From: Planctomycetaceae bacterium
GTDB lineage: Bacteria > Planctomycetota > Planctomycetia > Planctomycetales > Planctomycetaceae
DNA length: 63,552 bases
Assembly (NCBI GenBank): GCA_002722955.1
Contig: PBMZ01000081.1
Span: 1 to 63,552 of the forward strand
Reading direction: 5' to 3'
Positions 19,204 to 28,343 of this stretch are shown piece by piece. The notes under the pieces were generated by a model. It searched no databases. It saw only the letters and a program-made list of their open reading frames with translations, and was not told where the DNA came from. Position numbers and translations under genes: made by a program. Each line of letters starts with the position of its first letter. The stretch's first letter is position 1.

Positions 19204-22200
19204 TTACTTTTCAACCGCCGGGACTGGTGGTGGAGGAAGAATCTTCTTGCCCGGCATCGTCGTGGTCGGCGAGCTGTAATTGGGCATCATGGGCAAGCTT
19301 GCTTCATCTTCGTCCATGAAATGCTTTTGAAGTTCTTCCGGAACTGCGTACAGCGGACCGTGAATCTCTTCTGCATCACTTTCGATGAAGTTCAACCGCT
19401 CGGCTTCGATTTGCTTGATCAACTCGGAATCCGCTGGGTCACGGATGATTTTAGGAGTCAAGAAGATCAGCAACTCGGTACGACGAGTGCTCTTGCCATC
19501 AAAACGGAAACCTTGGCCCAGCAGAGGAATGTCGCCCAGCCAAGGAACTTTACGCTCGAGCTGATCGTCGGTCTTCGTGATCATGCCGCCCAGGACGATG
19601 GTTTGATTGTTCGGCACGGCTACCGTGGTTCGAACTTCCGTGATGTCCTTGATCGGAGCGGTAATGGCGTTGCCGTTGATGTCGACAGCAAGGTCAACAC
19701 CGGCACCGTCAAATTGACTTTTCTGCGCCACGACCTCCATCACGATGTTGCCATCGGGACTGATTCGCGGTGTGACGATCAGGATGATGCCCGCAGGATC
19801 GGGCGTCGCAATCGGGCTCAAGACGCCCGTTTGCTGGTTCGTTGTGAAGTTGGTAATCCGCGGTACTTCCTGGCCGACTTGGATTTGAGCTTCTTGATTG
19901 TCCAAGGCTCGAATCAGCGGGCGACTCAAAACATCGACGCGACGCTTCGCGGAAAGGGCTCGCAGCAACAGGCTCAAGGAATCGGAACTTGCCGAAAGGA
20001 CGAGTCCACCAAACCCTAAATCGCCGTTAACGCGACCCAGCGAGAAATTGCTGAGTGCCTGTCCGCCCAGATCGGCTGCGTTCGACGTGTCCGGACTGGT
20101 GTTGTTGCCAAGCTGCAGGTTGTTAAACAAAAATCCAGGTGTCGCTGCTTGAGTAATGATTTGCTGTGTTGTGGTTTGGACGGTGCCACCGTTCGCGTTT
20201 GGCACTTGATCTGTCCGCGTAATCGTCAACAGATTGTCCGCTAACGTTGCACTTCGATCGAACAAGACCGAGTCTTGGATACCAAGCTCGATGCCGAATT
20301 CGTCGTTGTTCTCTAACGTGACCTCAACGATTAAAGCTTGAATGGTGACTTGGGCCGGAGCTTCATCCAGCTTCATCACCAGTTCTTTCATCTCGTCAAA
20401 GTAACGTGGCGAGGCACTGATCAAGAGGCTGTTCGAGACAGGCTCGGGCACCACGATCACTTCACGCTCGATCTGCTCAAAGGCACTGACAAGATCCGGA
20501 TCGGCCTCGGCCAAGTCCCGTTGCGTGCTCATGAACAGGTTCAAGGAATCCGCGATCTCCGTCGCGGGGCTATTCTTCAAACGGAAGACGATGTTCTGTC
20601 GCTGCTGAACATCACTTTGGTCCAAACGCAGAAGCAACGCCTCGACGACTTCTAACGCTTCCTTGCCACCGACCGCGAAGATGCTGTTAGTTCGCACGTC
20701 GACCGAAAACTTCAACGGAATCAGGTTGCTGCTGGCGTCCTCGGCTCCGGCCAATTGAACGCCGACTTGGTTCTCATCCCCGGAATCGTCGACGAACAGT
20801 TCTTGTAGCAACTCGACGACATCTCGAGCGTCTGCGTTCTTCAGCGAAAAGTGTTTGATGTCGGCGACAGTTGCCGTGGGCTTGTCGAATTGTTTGATCA
20901 ACTCTTCGATCAGTGCCATGCTCTCTTTGGGAGCAGTGACAATCAGGCTGTTGATTCGACTGTCCGGATTGATGCGAATGTCGGACAAGACACCCGATCG
21001 GATGGCTTTCTTGTTGTCGCCTTCCCCGGTCATGTATTCGATCACGGCCGAGCGTGCTTCTCGGAGTGCTTCGGAGCCTCGACCTGCACCAGACGAACCG
21101 AATTGGCCTTGGCCTTGTACCGTTGCTGGCGGGTTCACCACGCTTTGAATGGCCAGGTTCAATGTCTCGGCCAACTCTTCAGCCACGGCGTTCACCAGCG
21201 GAAAGACTTTCAACTGGTTGATGGCGCCACTGCCGACGCGATCCAGTTTTTGGATCAAAGCAATGATCTGCTCCATGTCATTGGGCGAGGCTTGAACGAC
21301 GACCGTGTTGGTGCGAGCGTCGGCGATGGCCTTGACTCGTGGTCCCAGTCCCGTTGGTTCCTCATACAGCCCTTCGATGGTCGTCAACACTTGGGTTGCG
21401 ACCGCGTTTTCAAGACTGAATACCATGTACTCAGATCGCGGATCGACGGGTTGGTCCAGTTGTTTGATCAATGCATTGATCGATTCCAACTCGCTGGCCG
21501 ATGCCACGATGATGATTGCGTTGGGAACGATGACAGGAGTAAACGCGACGGTTTTCTCGCGTTGATTTTGTCCCAGCGCTGTGCCCAGGTTCTCGTACAC
21601 GCTTGTCAGCAATTCCGCCAACGCCTCGCTGTGCACATGTCGCAAAATGCGAACCGTGATGTCTGGCGTCGTGCCGACACTCATGTCTTCGATCAGCCGA
21701 ATGATGTCTTCGACTTTTTTGACGTCCTCTTCATTACCTCGCAGGATGAAGCCAACGCCGGGTACGTACTCGATCTTGACCTCACCCTTTAGTCCGCCGA
21801 ATGTTGTTTCGGCCGTGGGTTTGTTTGCTTGTTCCGCAGCACCGCCGTTGCCAGCGTCTTGAGGCAAGGCACCTGGTTTTGTCGGGTCGTTCGCCTCGCC
21901 CTCTGCCGGTTTCTTTTCGTCAGCCGGTGTTTGTTGTCGGACGAGACGATTGATGGTCGGGCCAATGTTTTGAGCCAGTCGCTGAACATCCTTGGCACTC
22001 GAAACAAACTGAATGGTGTCGCTCGGTTTAACTTCCGCATGGTCCAGGTTGCGAATCAGTCGAGCCACCGCAAAGGCGCGGTCGCGAGGAGCCTCGACCA
22101 CCAGACGGTTTTCAACAGTGTCGATGCCGACCGTGAATTGAACTTGCGTGGGCCTTGCGGTCGGCGACTTTGTCGTTGGTGCTAAGAATTGTTCTTGCGC

Positions 22201-23058
22201 TTCTCCGGGAAGCGGCACTTTGCGGACGACTTGAGATTGATTCTTCCGCGTTGGGATGTCGTCTCGAGTCACTTGAAATGCCGGCAAGCCCTCGGGGCCG
22301 TTGCCAACCAATTTCACTTTGGGTTGAAAGGCTTTGTACAGAATTCGAGAAACCTCGGTTGCCTCGTGCGACTTCATGCGCACGGCGACTCGAGCTCTCG
22401 GTTGTACAGTCTTCGCCGTTTCGTGATTGACCTGGCGAACCGCCGGTGTTGGCCTAGCGTTTTGACGTTGCGGACGAATGTCGGTGGCGAACGATTGCGG
22501 CTTGATGTTCTCCGGAGTCCAAAGCTTGCTGGCGTTGGCCTCGGGCTTGAGGGCATCCGTTGGGAATTGCGGTCGGTGATATCGTTTACGAATTGAGGGC
22601 AAGTGCAGAAGCACAAGGTAGTCGCCCTGAGTGATTAGCCGAAAGTTCTCCGGTTCAAGTTCGCGGTTCAAGACTTTGATGGCATCGTCAAGTTCGTACT
22701 TGCGGCCGTCGCGGCGCGAGAATCTCCCTTTCGGGATGCGTTCCATGACCAGCTTCTTGCCTGATTCTTCGGCGACACGCTGCAGAATCTTCGACCAGCT
22801 GGAATGAAAGAAATTCAGCGAGACGTTGCCGACCGGCAGCTCACTAGCTTCTTCATCCTTCGCTTTGCGACTGAAGAAGTCGAATCGCGGTGAAATCGTT
22901 TCTGGTTTGTTGCGATTTCGCGAACTTCGGCCGCTTGAGGGCGCGTTGTCAAACGCCATGCTTGCTTCGGGCAAGCAGACGATCGCCACTAAACTCATCA
23001 CGATCCAAACTCCGCGTGATCGAGCGGTTCGGAATCCCCACATCCCGGTGGCTCGCAT
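19204..23058 (-). CDS. Secretin (type II/IV-type outer-membrane channel)
   Basis: 1284 residues from the ATG at 23058; a longer frame adds 66 unsupported residues. After a signal sequence (WIVMSLVAIVCLPEASMAF) comes an STN/N0-like region, then at least five repeated N1/NolW-type ring domains (repeating patterns like VVEALLLRLDQ and IQKLDRV). The C-terminal secretin core has VPRITNFTTNQQTG, TTVAVPNNQTIVLGGMI and VPWLGDIPLLGQGFRF. It is about twice the length of GspD or PilQ because of the extra N-domains. With the prepilin peptidase it implies a type II or IV pilus-like export machine. Confidence 0.93.
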   Translation of the reverse strand: MRATGMWGFRTARSRGVWIVMSLVAIVCLPEASMAFDNAPSSGRSSRNRNKPETISPRFDFFSRKAKDEEASELPVGNVSLNFFHSSWSKILQRVAEESGKKLVMERIPKGRFSRRDGRKYELDDAIKVLNRELEPENFRLITQGDYLVLLHLPSIRKRYHRPQFPTDALKPEANASKLWTPENIKPQSFATDIRPQRQNARPTPAVRQVNHETAKTVQPRARVAVRMKSHEATEVSRILYKAFQPKVKLVGNGPEGLPAFQVTRDDIPTRKNQSQVVRKVPLPGEAQEQFLAPTTKSPTARPTQVQFTVGIDTVENRLVVEAPRDRAFAVARLIRNLDHAEVKPSDTIQFVSSAKDVQRLAQNIGPTINRLVRQQTPADEKKPAEGEANDPTKPGALPQDAGNGGAAEQANKPTAETTFGGLKGEVKIEYVPGVGFILRGNEEDVKKVEDIIRLIEDMSVGTTPDITVRILRHVHSEALAELLTSVYENLGTALGQNQREKTVAFTPVIVPNAIIIVASASELESINALIKQLDQPVDPRSEYMVFSLENAVATQVLTTIEGLYEEPTGLGPRVKAIADARTNTVVVQASPNDMEQIIALIQKLDRVGSGAINQLKVFPLVNAVAEELAETLNLAIQSVVNPPATVQGQGQFGSSGAGRGSEALREARSAVIEYMTGEGDNKKAIRSGVLSDIRINPDSRINSLIVTAPKESMALIEELIKQFDKPTATVADIKHFSLKNADARDVVELLQELFVDDSGDENQVGVQLAGAEDASSNLIPLKFSVDVRTNSIFAVGGKEALEVVEALLLRLDQSDVQQRQNIVFRLKNSPATEIADSLNLFMSTQRDLAEADPDLVSAFEQIEREVIVVPEPVSNSLLISASPRYFDEMKELVMKLDEAPAQVTIQALIVEVTLENNDEFGIELGIQDSVLFDRSATLADNLLTITRTDQVPNANGGTVQTTTQQIITQAATPGFLFNNLQLGNNTSPDTSNAADLGGQALSNFSLGRVNGDLGFGGLVLSASSDSLSLLLRALSAKRRVDVLSRPLIRALDNQEAQIQVGQEVPRITNFTTNQQTGVLSPIATPDPAGIILIVTPRISPDGNIVMEVVAQKSQFDGAGVDLAVDINGNAITAPIKDITEVRTTVAVPNNQTIVLGGMITKTDDQLERKVPWLGDIPLLGQGFRFDGKSTRRTELLIFLTPKIIRDPADSELIKQIEAERLNFIESDAEEIHGPLYAVPEELQKHFMDEDEASLPMMPNYSSPTTTMPGKKILPPPPVPAVEK

Positions 23059-23376
23059 CACTTGACTCAAGTTGCTTGGTAATAACACGTTACGTCTCCA
23101 GGGAAGGCGGGCAACCTGCCGGCGAGCTACATAGCTCGGTGCGCGCGCCCAGTCCGCGCATTGCCACACCTCAAAATGGGGAAATTTGGATTTATCGTCA
23201 TTATCGGTAGAGTCACCCATGTGGGTTGAGCCGATTCTGAAGCAGAGCGGTGACAATTTGTCCGAGGCTCGTTCTGGCAGGTCATGTTGGCAGCTTGTGG
23301 CTGTGTGCAGCGCGACGGGTGTAGGCTATACTGAAGCAATCAGACAGAATCCAAACGAAATCAATCGAGACCAACT
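23059..23376. other. Divergent intergenic region between secretin and DUF1501 genes
   Basis: 318 bases that must hold promoters for both directions. It contains a short perfect palindrome GAGCTACATAGCTC at 23124-23137. I see no gene and no confident promoter boxes. Confidence 0.4.
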
Positions 23377-24771
23377 ATGTTTCGAGTTACCGGAAAATCA
23401 TCGATCGACTGTGAAGGCATCACGCGCCGTAATTTTGTCGAAGCTGGGGTCTTGGGTTTTGGTGGATTGACTCTAAGCGATTTCATCGCCGCGAAGGCTC
23501 GGGCGGCAAGTAACTCGGCAAGTTATCCACGAAGTGTTGTTAATCCAGAGAGCGATACCAATGTCATCTTGATTTGGATGAGTGGTGGTCCAGGGCATCA
23601 TGAAACTTGGGACCCGAAGCCGGACGCCGTGAGTCAGTTTCGTGGACCATTCGGAGCGATCTCGACCAACGTACCGGGAACTCAATTCAGTGAGATGATT
23701 CCGGAACAAGCCAAGATCGCTGATCGCATTTCAGTCATTCGCAGCGTGCGTCACAAATCGGGCGATCACACGAAGGGCAACCATTGGATGTTGACCGGGT
23801 TCGAAGGACCCGACTTCAACAAACCCGATTTCCGAGTTCAAAGGCGGCCTTCGCTCGGTTCGGCGACCTCCGCACTTGTGGGCCCTCGTAAGAGCGGTAT
23901 GCCCGCCTATGCTGCAGCACCTCATCTTCGAGGCGGTACTGACAACTTCTTTCACTATGCCGCGTATTTGGGGGGCGGCCACAATCCATTCAACACAAAC
24001 TCCGACCCCAACTCGGCCAAGTTTCAAGTCCGCGACTTAGCGCTCGCCGGTGGAGTCACCTTTGATCGGTTGGAGGATCGGCGCGCGTTGCTGAAGACCG
24101 TCGATCATGATCGACGCCGCATCGATGGCGGTATGTCTGACATGAGCGATCAGCAGCAAGCGGCCTTTAGTTTGCTCACCAGCAAAACAGTTCGCGAGGC
24201 CTTCGATATCTCGAAGGAACCAGCGGCGCTGCGAGATAAGTACGGGCGTCACGAGTTCGGTCAAAGTGCATTGCTCGCGCGGCGGCTTGTTGAACGTGGC
24301 GTAACGTTTGTTACCGTGAACACTCAACCATGGGATCACCACGGAACCGCGAACCGCTTGCCCACGGAAAAAGGAGCCAAGTTGTTGCTGCCGCCAACGG
24401 ATCGAGCGATCGCCGTGTTGATTCAAGACCTGATCGATCGCGGCCTCTACGAAAAGACGCTTGTCGTCGCGATGGGCGAATTCGGTCGCACGCCGAAAAT
24501 GAATGCGGCCGCGGGTCGAGACCATTGGGGATACACCTTCAGCGTCTTGATGGCGGGCGGCAACTTACGCATGGGACAGACTGTCGGCATGTCGGACGAA
24601 CGCGGAGCCCACGTCTTGGATCGTCCGCTCGATCCGCAAGACGTCGCAGCGACCGTTTATCACCACTTGGGCATCGACGCGCGACAAGTCAGTTTTCCCG
24701 ATCGAGCCGGTCGGCCGTTGTACTTGGTCGAAAAGGGCGAACCGATTCGAGAATTGGTGGGTGACGTTTAG
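23377..24771 (+). CDS. DUF1501 family protein with Tat signal
   Basis: 464 residues. The N-terminus contains ITRRNFVEAGVLGFGGLTLS, a twin-arginine leader. The body has the DUF1501 hallmarks: WMSGGPGHHETWDPKPDAV, SVIRSVRHKSGDHTKGNHWM, and near the C-terminus MGEFGRTPKMNAAAGRDHWG. These proteins resemble alkaline-phosphatase/sulfatase-fold enzymes and are very abundant in planctomycetes, often next to DUF1553 proteins, but here the nearest DUF1553 gene is 28 kb away. Substrate unknown. Confidence 0.92.
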   Translation: MFRVTGKSSIDCEGITRRNFVEAGVLGFGGLTLSDFIAAKARAASNSASYPRSVVNPESDTNVILIWMSGGPGHHETWDPKPDAVSQFRGPFGAISTNVPGTQFSEMIPEQAKIADRISVIRSVRHKSGDHTKGNHWMLTGFEGPDFNKPDFRVQRRPSLGSATSALVGPRKSGMPAYAAAPHLRGGTDNFFHYAAYLGGGHNPFNTNSDPNSAKFQVRDLALAGGVTFDRLEDRRALLKTVDHDRRRIDGGMSDMSDQQQAAFSLLTSKTVREAFDISKEPAALRDKYGRHEFGQSALLARRLVERGVTFVTVNTQPWDHHGTANRLPTEKGAKLLLPPTDRAIAVLIQDLIDRGLYEKTLVVAMGEFGRTPKMNAAAGRDHWGYTFSVLMAGGNLRMGQTVGMSDERGAHVLDRPLDPQDVAATVYHHLGIDARQVSFPDRAGRPLYLVEKGEPIRELVGDV

Positions 24772-24784
24772 CCGTTTTCTTAAC

Positions 24785-24890
24785 GTAGCCCGATGCGTGA
24801 GCGAGGGATTGGTCACACGCTTTAGCAAGAAGCAATGATTTTCGATTGCGAATACGTGTGACCAATCCCTCGCTCACGCGTCGGGTTACC
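24785..24890. repeat. Palindromic element, family A, before the glycosyltransferase
   Basis: Left arm GTAGCCCGATGCGTGAGCGA then GGGATTGGTCACACG; right arm CGTGTGACCAATCCC then TCGCTCACGCGTCGGGTTAC. The last base of the element is directly before the ATG at 24891. The core differs from the 14127 copy while the outer arms are the same. Confidence 0.85.
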
Positions 24891-26072
24891 ATGAACGTTG
24901 CAGATCGGGATGAAGCGTTGAAAGTCGTCCACTTCATCACCCGGCTGATTATTGGAGGCGCTCAGGAGAATACGCTCCTCACGGTCGAAGATCAGCACCG
25001 AGACTACGGCGATGACGTCACGCTTGTTTGCGGTCCTGGGTTGGGACCGGAAGGCAGTCTGCTCGAGCGGGCACAGCAGGGCGGGTTCCGTGTCGAGCTA
25101 TTGCCCAATTTGCATCGCAGCATTCGGCCTTGGCAAGATTGGCGAGCGTATCATCAATTGATCGCGTTGCTGCGAGACCTCAAGCCCGACATCGTGCACA
25201 CGCACAGTTCCAAAGCCGGCATCATCGGCCGCGCCGCCGCGACGAAGCTCAAAATACCTGTCGTGCACACAATTCACGGAGCGTCTTTCCACTTCGGTCA
25301 AAACCCGATCCTGCACCGAGCCTACATCGCCGCCGAAAAATGGGCGGCTCGACGATGCGACCACTTCATTAGCGTCTGCGATTCTATGACCGATCAGTAC
25401 GTGGCCGCCGGAATCGCACCGAAGGAAAACTTCACCACGATCTATAGCGGCATGGATGTTGAGCCCTTCTTGCAGCCTCGGCGAGAGCCCGCGGAAGTGC
25501 GGCGTGAACTTGGACTCGAACCGAATCACGTCGTCATCTGCAAGGTGGCAAGGCTGTTCCATCTAAAGGGCCACGAATTCGTGATCCGCGCCGCGTCGAA
25601 AGTCGTCGCCGCCAATCCCAACGTAAGATTTCTTTTCATCGGCGATGGCATCCTGCGGTCTCAGTTCGAGCAAGACATCGCCGCCGCGAACTTGACGGAT
25701 CACTTCGTCTTCACGGGGCTCGTGCCGCCAGCAGACGTTTCGCTTTATGTGGCCGCTTCCGACATCGTCGTGCATGCCAGTTTGTGGGAGGGCCTGGCCC
25801 GCGTCTTGCCACAAGGCTTCATCGCCGGAAAACCCGTCGTGAGTTACGACGTCGACGGCGCCAAGGAAGTCGTCATTCCCGGCAAGACCGGTTACCTATT
25901 GCCACCCGAGTCGGTTGATGAGCTAGCTGATTCATTAATCGAACTGTCGGCAGACGCTAGCTTGCGAGAATGCCTGGGCCAAGAAGGCCGCAGCCGATTT
26001 ACGGATCAATTTCGTCATCAAACAATGACTCGACGGATTCGCGAAGTGTATGCTTTGCTCCTTGATGAATAA
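24891..26072 (+). CDS. Glycosyltransferase family 4 (GT-B)
   Basis: 393 residues from the ATG at 24891. The N-terminal acceptor domain has FITRLIIGGAQENTL and HTHSSKAGIIGRAAA; the C-terminal donor domain has VARLFHLKGHEFVIRA, LFIGDGILRSQFE and the EGLARVLPQGF motif with the catalytic Glu. It transfers a sugar from a nucleotide donor to an acceptor, probably for polysaccharide or lipid glycosylation. The start codon abuts a palindromic repeat, leaving no normal ribosome-binding site; the real start may be the ATG at 24846 inside the repeat. Confidence 0.88.
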   Translation: MNVADRDEALKVVHFITRLIIGGAQENTLLTVEDQHRDYGDDVTLVCGPGLGPEGSLLERAQQGGFRVELLPNLHRSIRPWQDWRAYHQLIALLRDLKPDIVHTHSSKAGIIGRAAATKLKIPVVHTIHGASFHFGQNPILHRAYIAAEKWAARRCDHFISVCDSMTDQYVAAGIAPKENFTTIYSGMDVEPFLQPRREPAEVRRELGLEPNHVVICKVARLFHLKGHEFVIRAASKVVAANPNVRFLFIGDGILRSQFEQDIAAANLTDHFVFTGLVPPADVSLYVAASDIVVHASLWEGLARVLPQGFIAGKPVVSYDVDGAKEVVIPGKTGYLLPPESVDELADSLIELSADASLRECLGQEGRSRFTDQFRHQTMTRRIREVYALLLDE

Positions 26073-26147
26073 TCATCAGATGCCGAAAGCTGTTGACATG
26101 CAATGGGTTGTCGAACTGATTAAGGATGCGTTCTCTTCACCCGAACG

Positions 26148-26327
26148 TTAGTTTGCAATCAATTTCAACTCGTCTAGGTTGCACTTCACAGCATTCGATC
26201 CAAACACCTCCAATTCAACACTTGCCGCTGAATGCTCATGATCGACTTCAAGAACAAATCCCTGAAATCCATTGAACGTGCCCGCAGTGAATTCGACCAA
26301 GCTACCGACAAGAATCTTATGTTTCAT
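26148..26327 (-). CDS. Small KOW-domain-like protein
   Basis: 59 residues from the ATG at 26327, which has AGAGGA six bases upstream; a second ATG at 26348 overlaps the stop of the Uma2 gene (ATGA) and would add 7 residues. The pattern VGSLVEFTAGTFNGFQGFVL resembles the KOW motif of NusG-type proteins, which bind nucleic acid or ribosomal elements. No NGN domain is present. It is the second gene of a two-gene unit with Uma2. Confidence 0.55.
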   Translation of the reverse strand: MKHKILVGSLVEFTAGTFNGFQGFVLEVDHEHSAASVELEVFGSNAVKCNLDELKLIAN

Positions 26328-26344
26328 CGGTCCTCTAGAGTCGT

Positions 26345-26923
26345 TCATTCGTGTTCCTCGAATTCGACCCCGTCGTAGATTTCGGACAAAGGCAACTCGA
26401 TTTGGATTTCGTCCAAAGGAATCACGGCATCGAGCTCGGTGTAGAGTTCTCGTTCGAAGCCGTTGTCACTGCGTCGAAAGACGACGACCGCCGGGAAATC
26501 TTGCTCAATCAGCATGTATACCGAAAGCGTCGGAATGGTGAGATAAGCGTCTTTCTTTTCACCTTCGTCGATTCGACGTGTTGCGTCGGAAAGCACTTCG
26601 GCAATCAACACGGGGCAGTCTTGAAACGTGTCGTCGGGAGAATTCGGGTCACAAATGACGGATGCGTCTGGGTAGTAGAACCGAGTCTGCGTTTGCAACC
26701 GGATTCTGATTTTTGTGTCCGAGTTGTATGTCCGACAAGGTTGTCCCGAGAGGCGGCCATAAAGTTCTCCCTGACAATTGCTAGCAATCAGATTATGCGA
26801 ATTCCGGCCACCCGCCATCGCATAGACATTGCCGGCGATATATTCATGCTTGACGTTAGAGACAAACTCTCCCGCCAAGTATTCATCGACTGAGGTTGGT
26901 TGAAGTTTCAATGCTGGTGTCAT
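26345..26923 (-). CDS. Uma2 family (DUF820) restriction-fold protein
   Basis: 192 residues. The N-terminus has SVDEYLAGEFVSNVKHEYIAG, and the middle has YYPDASVICDP and CPVLIAEVLSDATRRIDEGEKK, the PD-(D/E)xK-type core of Uma2 proteins, with Asp, Glu (AEVLS) and a downstream Lys. Uma2 proteins are abundant in cyanobacteria and planctomycetes, and their biological role is not settled. It overlaps or is 17 bp from the small KOW-like gene. Confidence 0.88.
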   Translation of the reverse strand: MTPALKLQPTSVDEYLAGEFVSNVKHEYIAGNVYAMAGGRNSHNLIASNCQGELYGRLSGQPCRTYNSDTKIRIRLQTQTRFYYPDASVICDPNSPDDTFQDCPVLIAEVLSDATRRIDEGEKKDAYLTIPTLSVYMLIEQDFPAVVVFRRSDNGFERELYTELDAVIPLDEIQIELPLSEIYDGVEFEEHE

Positions 26924-27043
26924 ACTAAAAGCATAACCAAAGTTTGCTGGATGGGAAGAGAATCCAGTCTCGCCATGCGTTTCTGATTCCGATATCTTCG
27001 TGCTAACTAAGGCAGGTTAGTACTTCGGGCAGACTGAGATTTC

Positions 27044-27526
27044 ATGAAGATCGGCATCATCAGCGACACTCACGGGCACGTGAATTTTGCGACTCAGGGC
27101 GTTCGGGCTTTGCGGGAACAGGACGTCGAGCAAGTTATTCATTGTGGCGATATTGGTTCGACGACGATCATTGAATTGTTCGACGGACTCTCGACACATT
27201 TTGTGTTTGGCAACGTTGACTGGGACCAGGATGGTTTAAAGGACGAGATTGCTGCTTGCGGGCAAACTTGCCACGATGAAATGGGCACGGCAAGTTGGGC
27301 GGGACGCGAGATTGCTTTTCTTCACAGCCATGATCGCAACCGCTACCTCGAAACCATCCAGAGTCAGAAATACGATTTGGTTTGTTACGGCCACACTCAT
27401 AAGGCCGAAAAACATCGAGATGGCAAGACGCTCGTGCTGAATCCCGGTGCGTTGTATCGGACGTCGGTTCGTTCCGTGGCAGTTGTTGATTTAGAAACGA
27501 TGGAGGCCGAGCACATCGAGGTTTGA
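27044..27526 (+). CDS. Metallophosphoesterase, YfcE/MJ0936 family
   Basis: 160 residues. Metal-binding motifs in order: ISDTHGH, HCGDIGS, FGNVDWD, HSHD, and YGHTHKAEKH followed by LNPGAL. Family members hydrolyse phosphodiesters such as model substrates in a metal-dependent way; the physiological substrate is unknown. The stop codon overlaps the first possible start of the next (frameshifted) small membrane gene. Confidence 0.9.
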   Translation: MKIGIISDTHGHVNFATQGVRALREQDVEQVIHCGDIGSTTIIELFDGLSTHFVFGNVDWDQDGLKDEIAACGQTCHDEMGTASWAGREIAFLHSHDRNRYLETIQSQKYDLVCYGHTHKAEKHRDGKTLVLNPGALYRTSVRSVAVVDLETMEAEHIEV

Positions 27527-27528
27527 AC

Positions 27529-27887
27529 GTGACGCAAAGCAACTCCGACGATCCAATCGATGAAGAAACCAAACAGAAACGTGTTGCACTTGCGATCGAC
27601 CTCGTCGTTAGTTCGATTTGCTTTTTGTTTACCTGCGTTACTACCTCATTCCAACGACTAGCGCGACTCACTACATTCTTAGACATTCATTTCAGGATTT
27701 GGTGGTAGAATTCGTCATCGTTGCCGTTGGTACAGTTACCGCCTTCGGTGCATTTCGGCGTGGTGGAAAGTGGAGTCGATTCGTTTCCGTCCCGTTGACG
27801 GCATTCTTTTCGGCGATTCTGTACCAGTGGCTTACGGACATGGGAAGGTTCGTATTTCCGTGGGTGTCCAGGTTTTGGTTAGGATGA
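27529..27887 (+). pseudogene. Small membrane protein with a probable -1 frameshift
   Basis: Frame 1 starts at GTG 27529 (or TTG 27523) and gives a soluble N-terminus then a hydrophobic stretch VALAIDLVVSSI. From about 27612 the sensible hydrophobic sequence is in frame 3 (LVVEFVIVAVGTVTAF, VSVPLTAFFSAILYQWL), ending at 27887. The switch falls near TTTTT at 27622-27626. Joined, this is a membrane protein of about 118 residues. No family recognised. Confidence 0.45.
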
Positions 27888-28124
27888 ATATCCGATTGGT
27901 CGATGCACGATCGACTTGATAGCAGCTCAGACGCATTTTGTGCGAATTGCCGAATGTGCTTGTTTTTTTAGTTAGCTAAACCTCGTCGGTGGTTGTGCCC
28001 ATGACGCTCGTAACTCCATAAACCACCTGTTTTTAGGTCCGAATATTCACACTTTGGTTGAAAAGTGCGGCTTGTCGAGTAACATTGACGAGTCTGCCAC
28101 GGACCAAAAATGGGATTCCCTTTC

Positions 28125-28331
28125 ATGAGCGATCTACTCAACATTGAGATTACCGAGGAACAACGCGACATTTTGTTGCGTGGGCTGCGATTTGTTCGAA
28201 GCTCGTATATGCTGGATACTCAGGAACCGACTCCCAAATGGCTCCAGGAACGCAGCAACAAAATTGACGAAGTTGTCGCACTCAGCGAGCAGCTTGCCAC
28301 CGCCGCGGCCGCTCAAACTGCCGGATCATAG
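28125..28331 (+). CDS. Small hypothetical protein
   Basis: 68 residues from the ATG at 28125, five codons inside a longer frame. The sequence ITEEQRDILLRGLRFVRSSY and a helical KWLQERSNKIDEVVALSEQL suggest a small all-alpha protein. No family is recognised. It lies 12 bp before the OleA-like gene and may be cotranscribed with it. Confidence 0.6.
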   Translation: MSDLLNIEITEEQRDILLRGLRFVRSSYMLDTQEPTPKWLQERSNKIDEVVALSEQLATAAAAQTAGS

Positions 28332-28343
28332 GATCCGCTCGAA

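Noticed and set aside
20851..21792. Open frame of 313 codons opposite the secretin gene
   Set aside because: It is a shadow of the long secretin frame; composition is rich in His, Arg, Cys and Gln, with no family resemblance or start signal.
26080..26151. Mini frame of 23 codons after the glycosyltransferase (MPKAVDMQWVVELIK)
   Set aside because: It looks like the end of a lost gene or chance; too short and without a clear ribosome-binding site.
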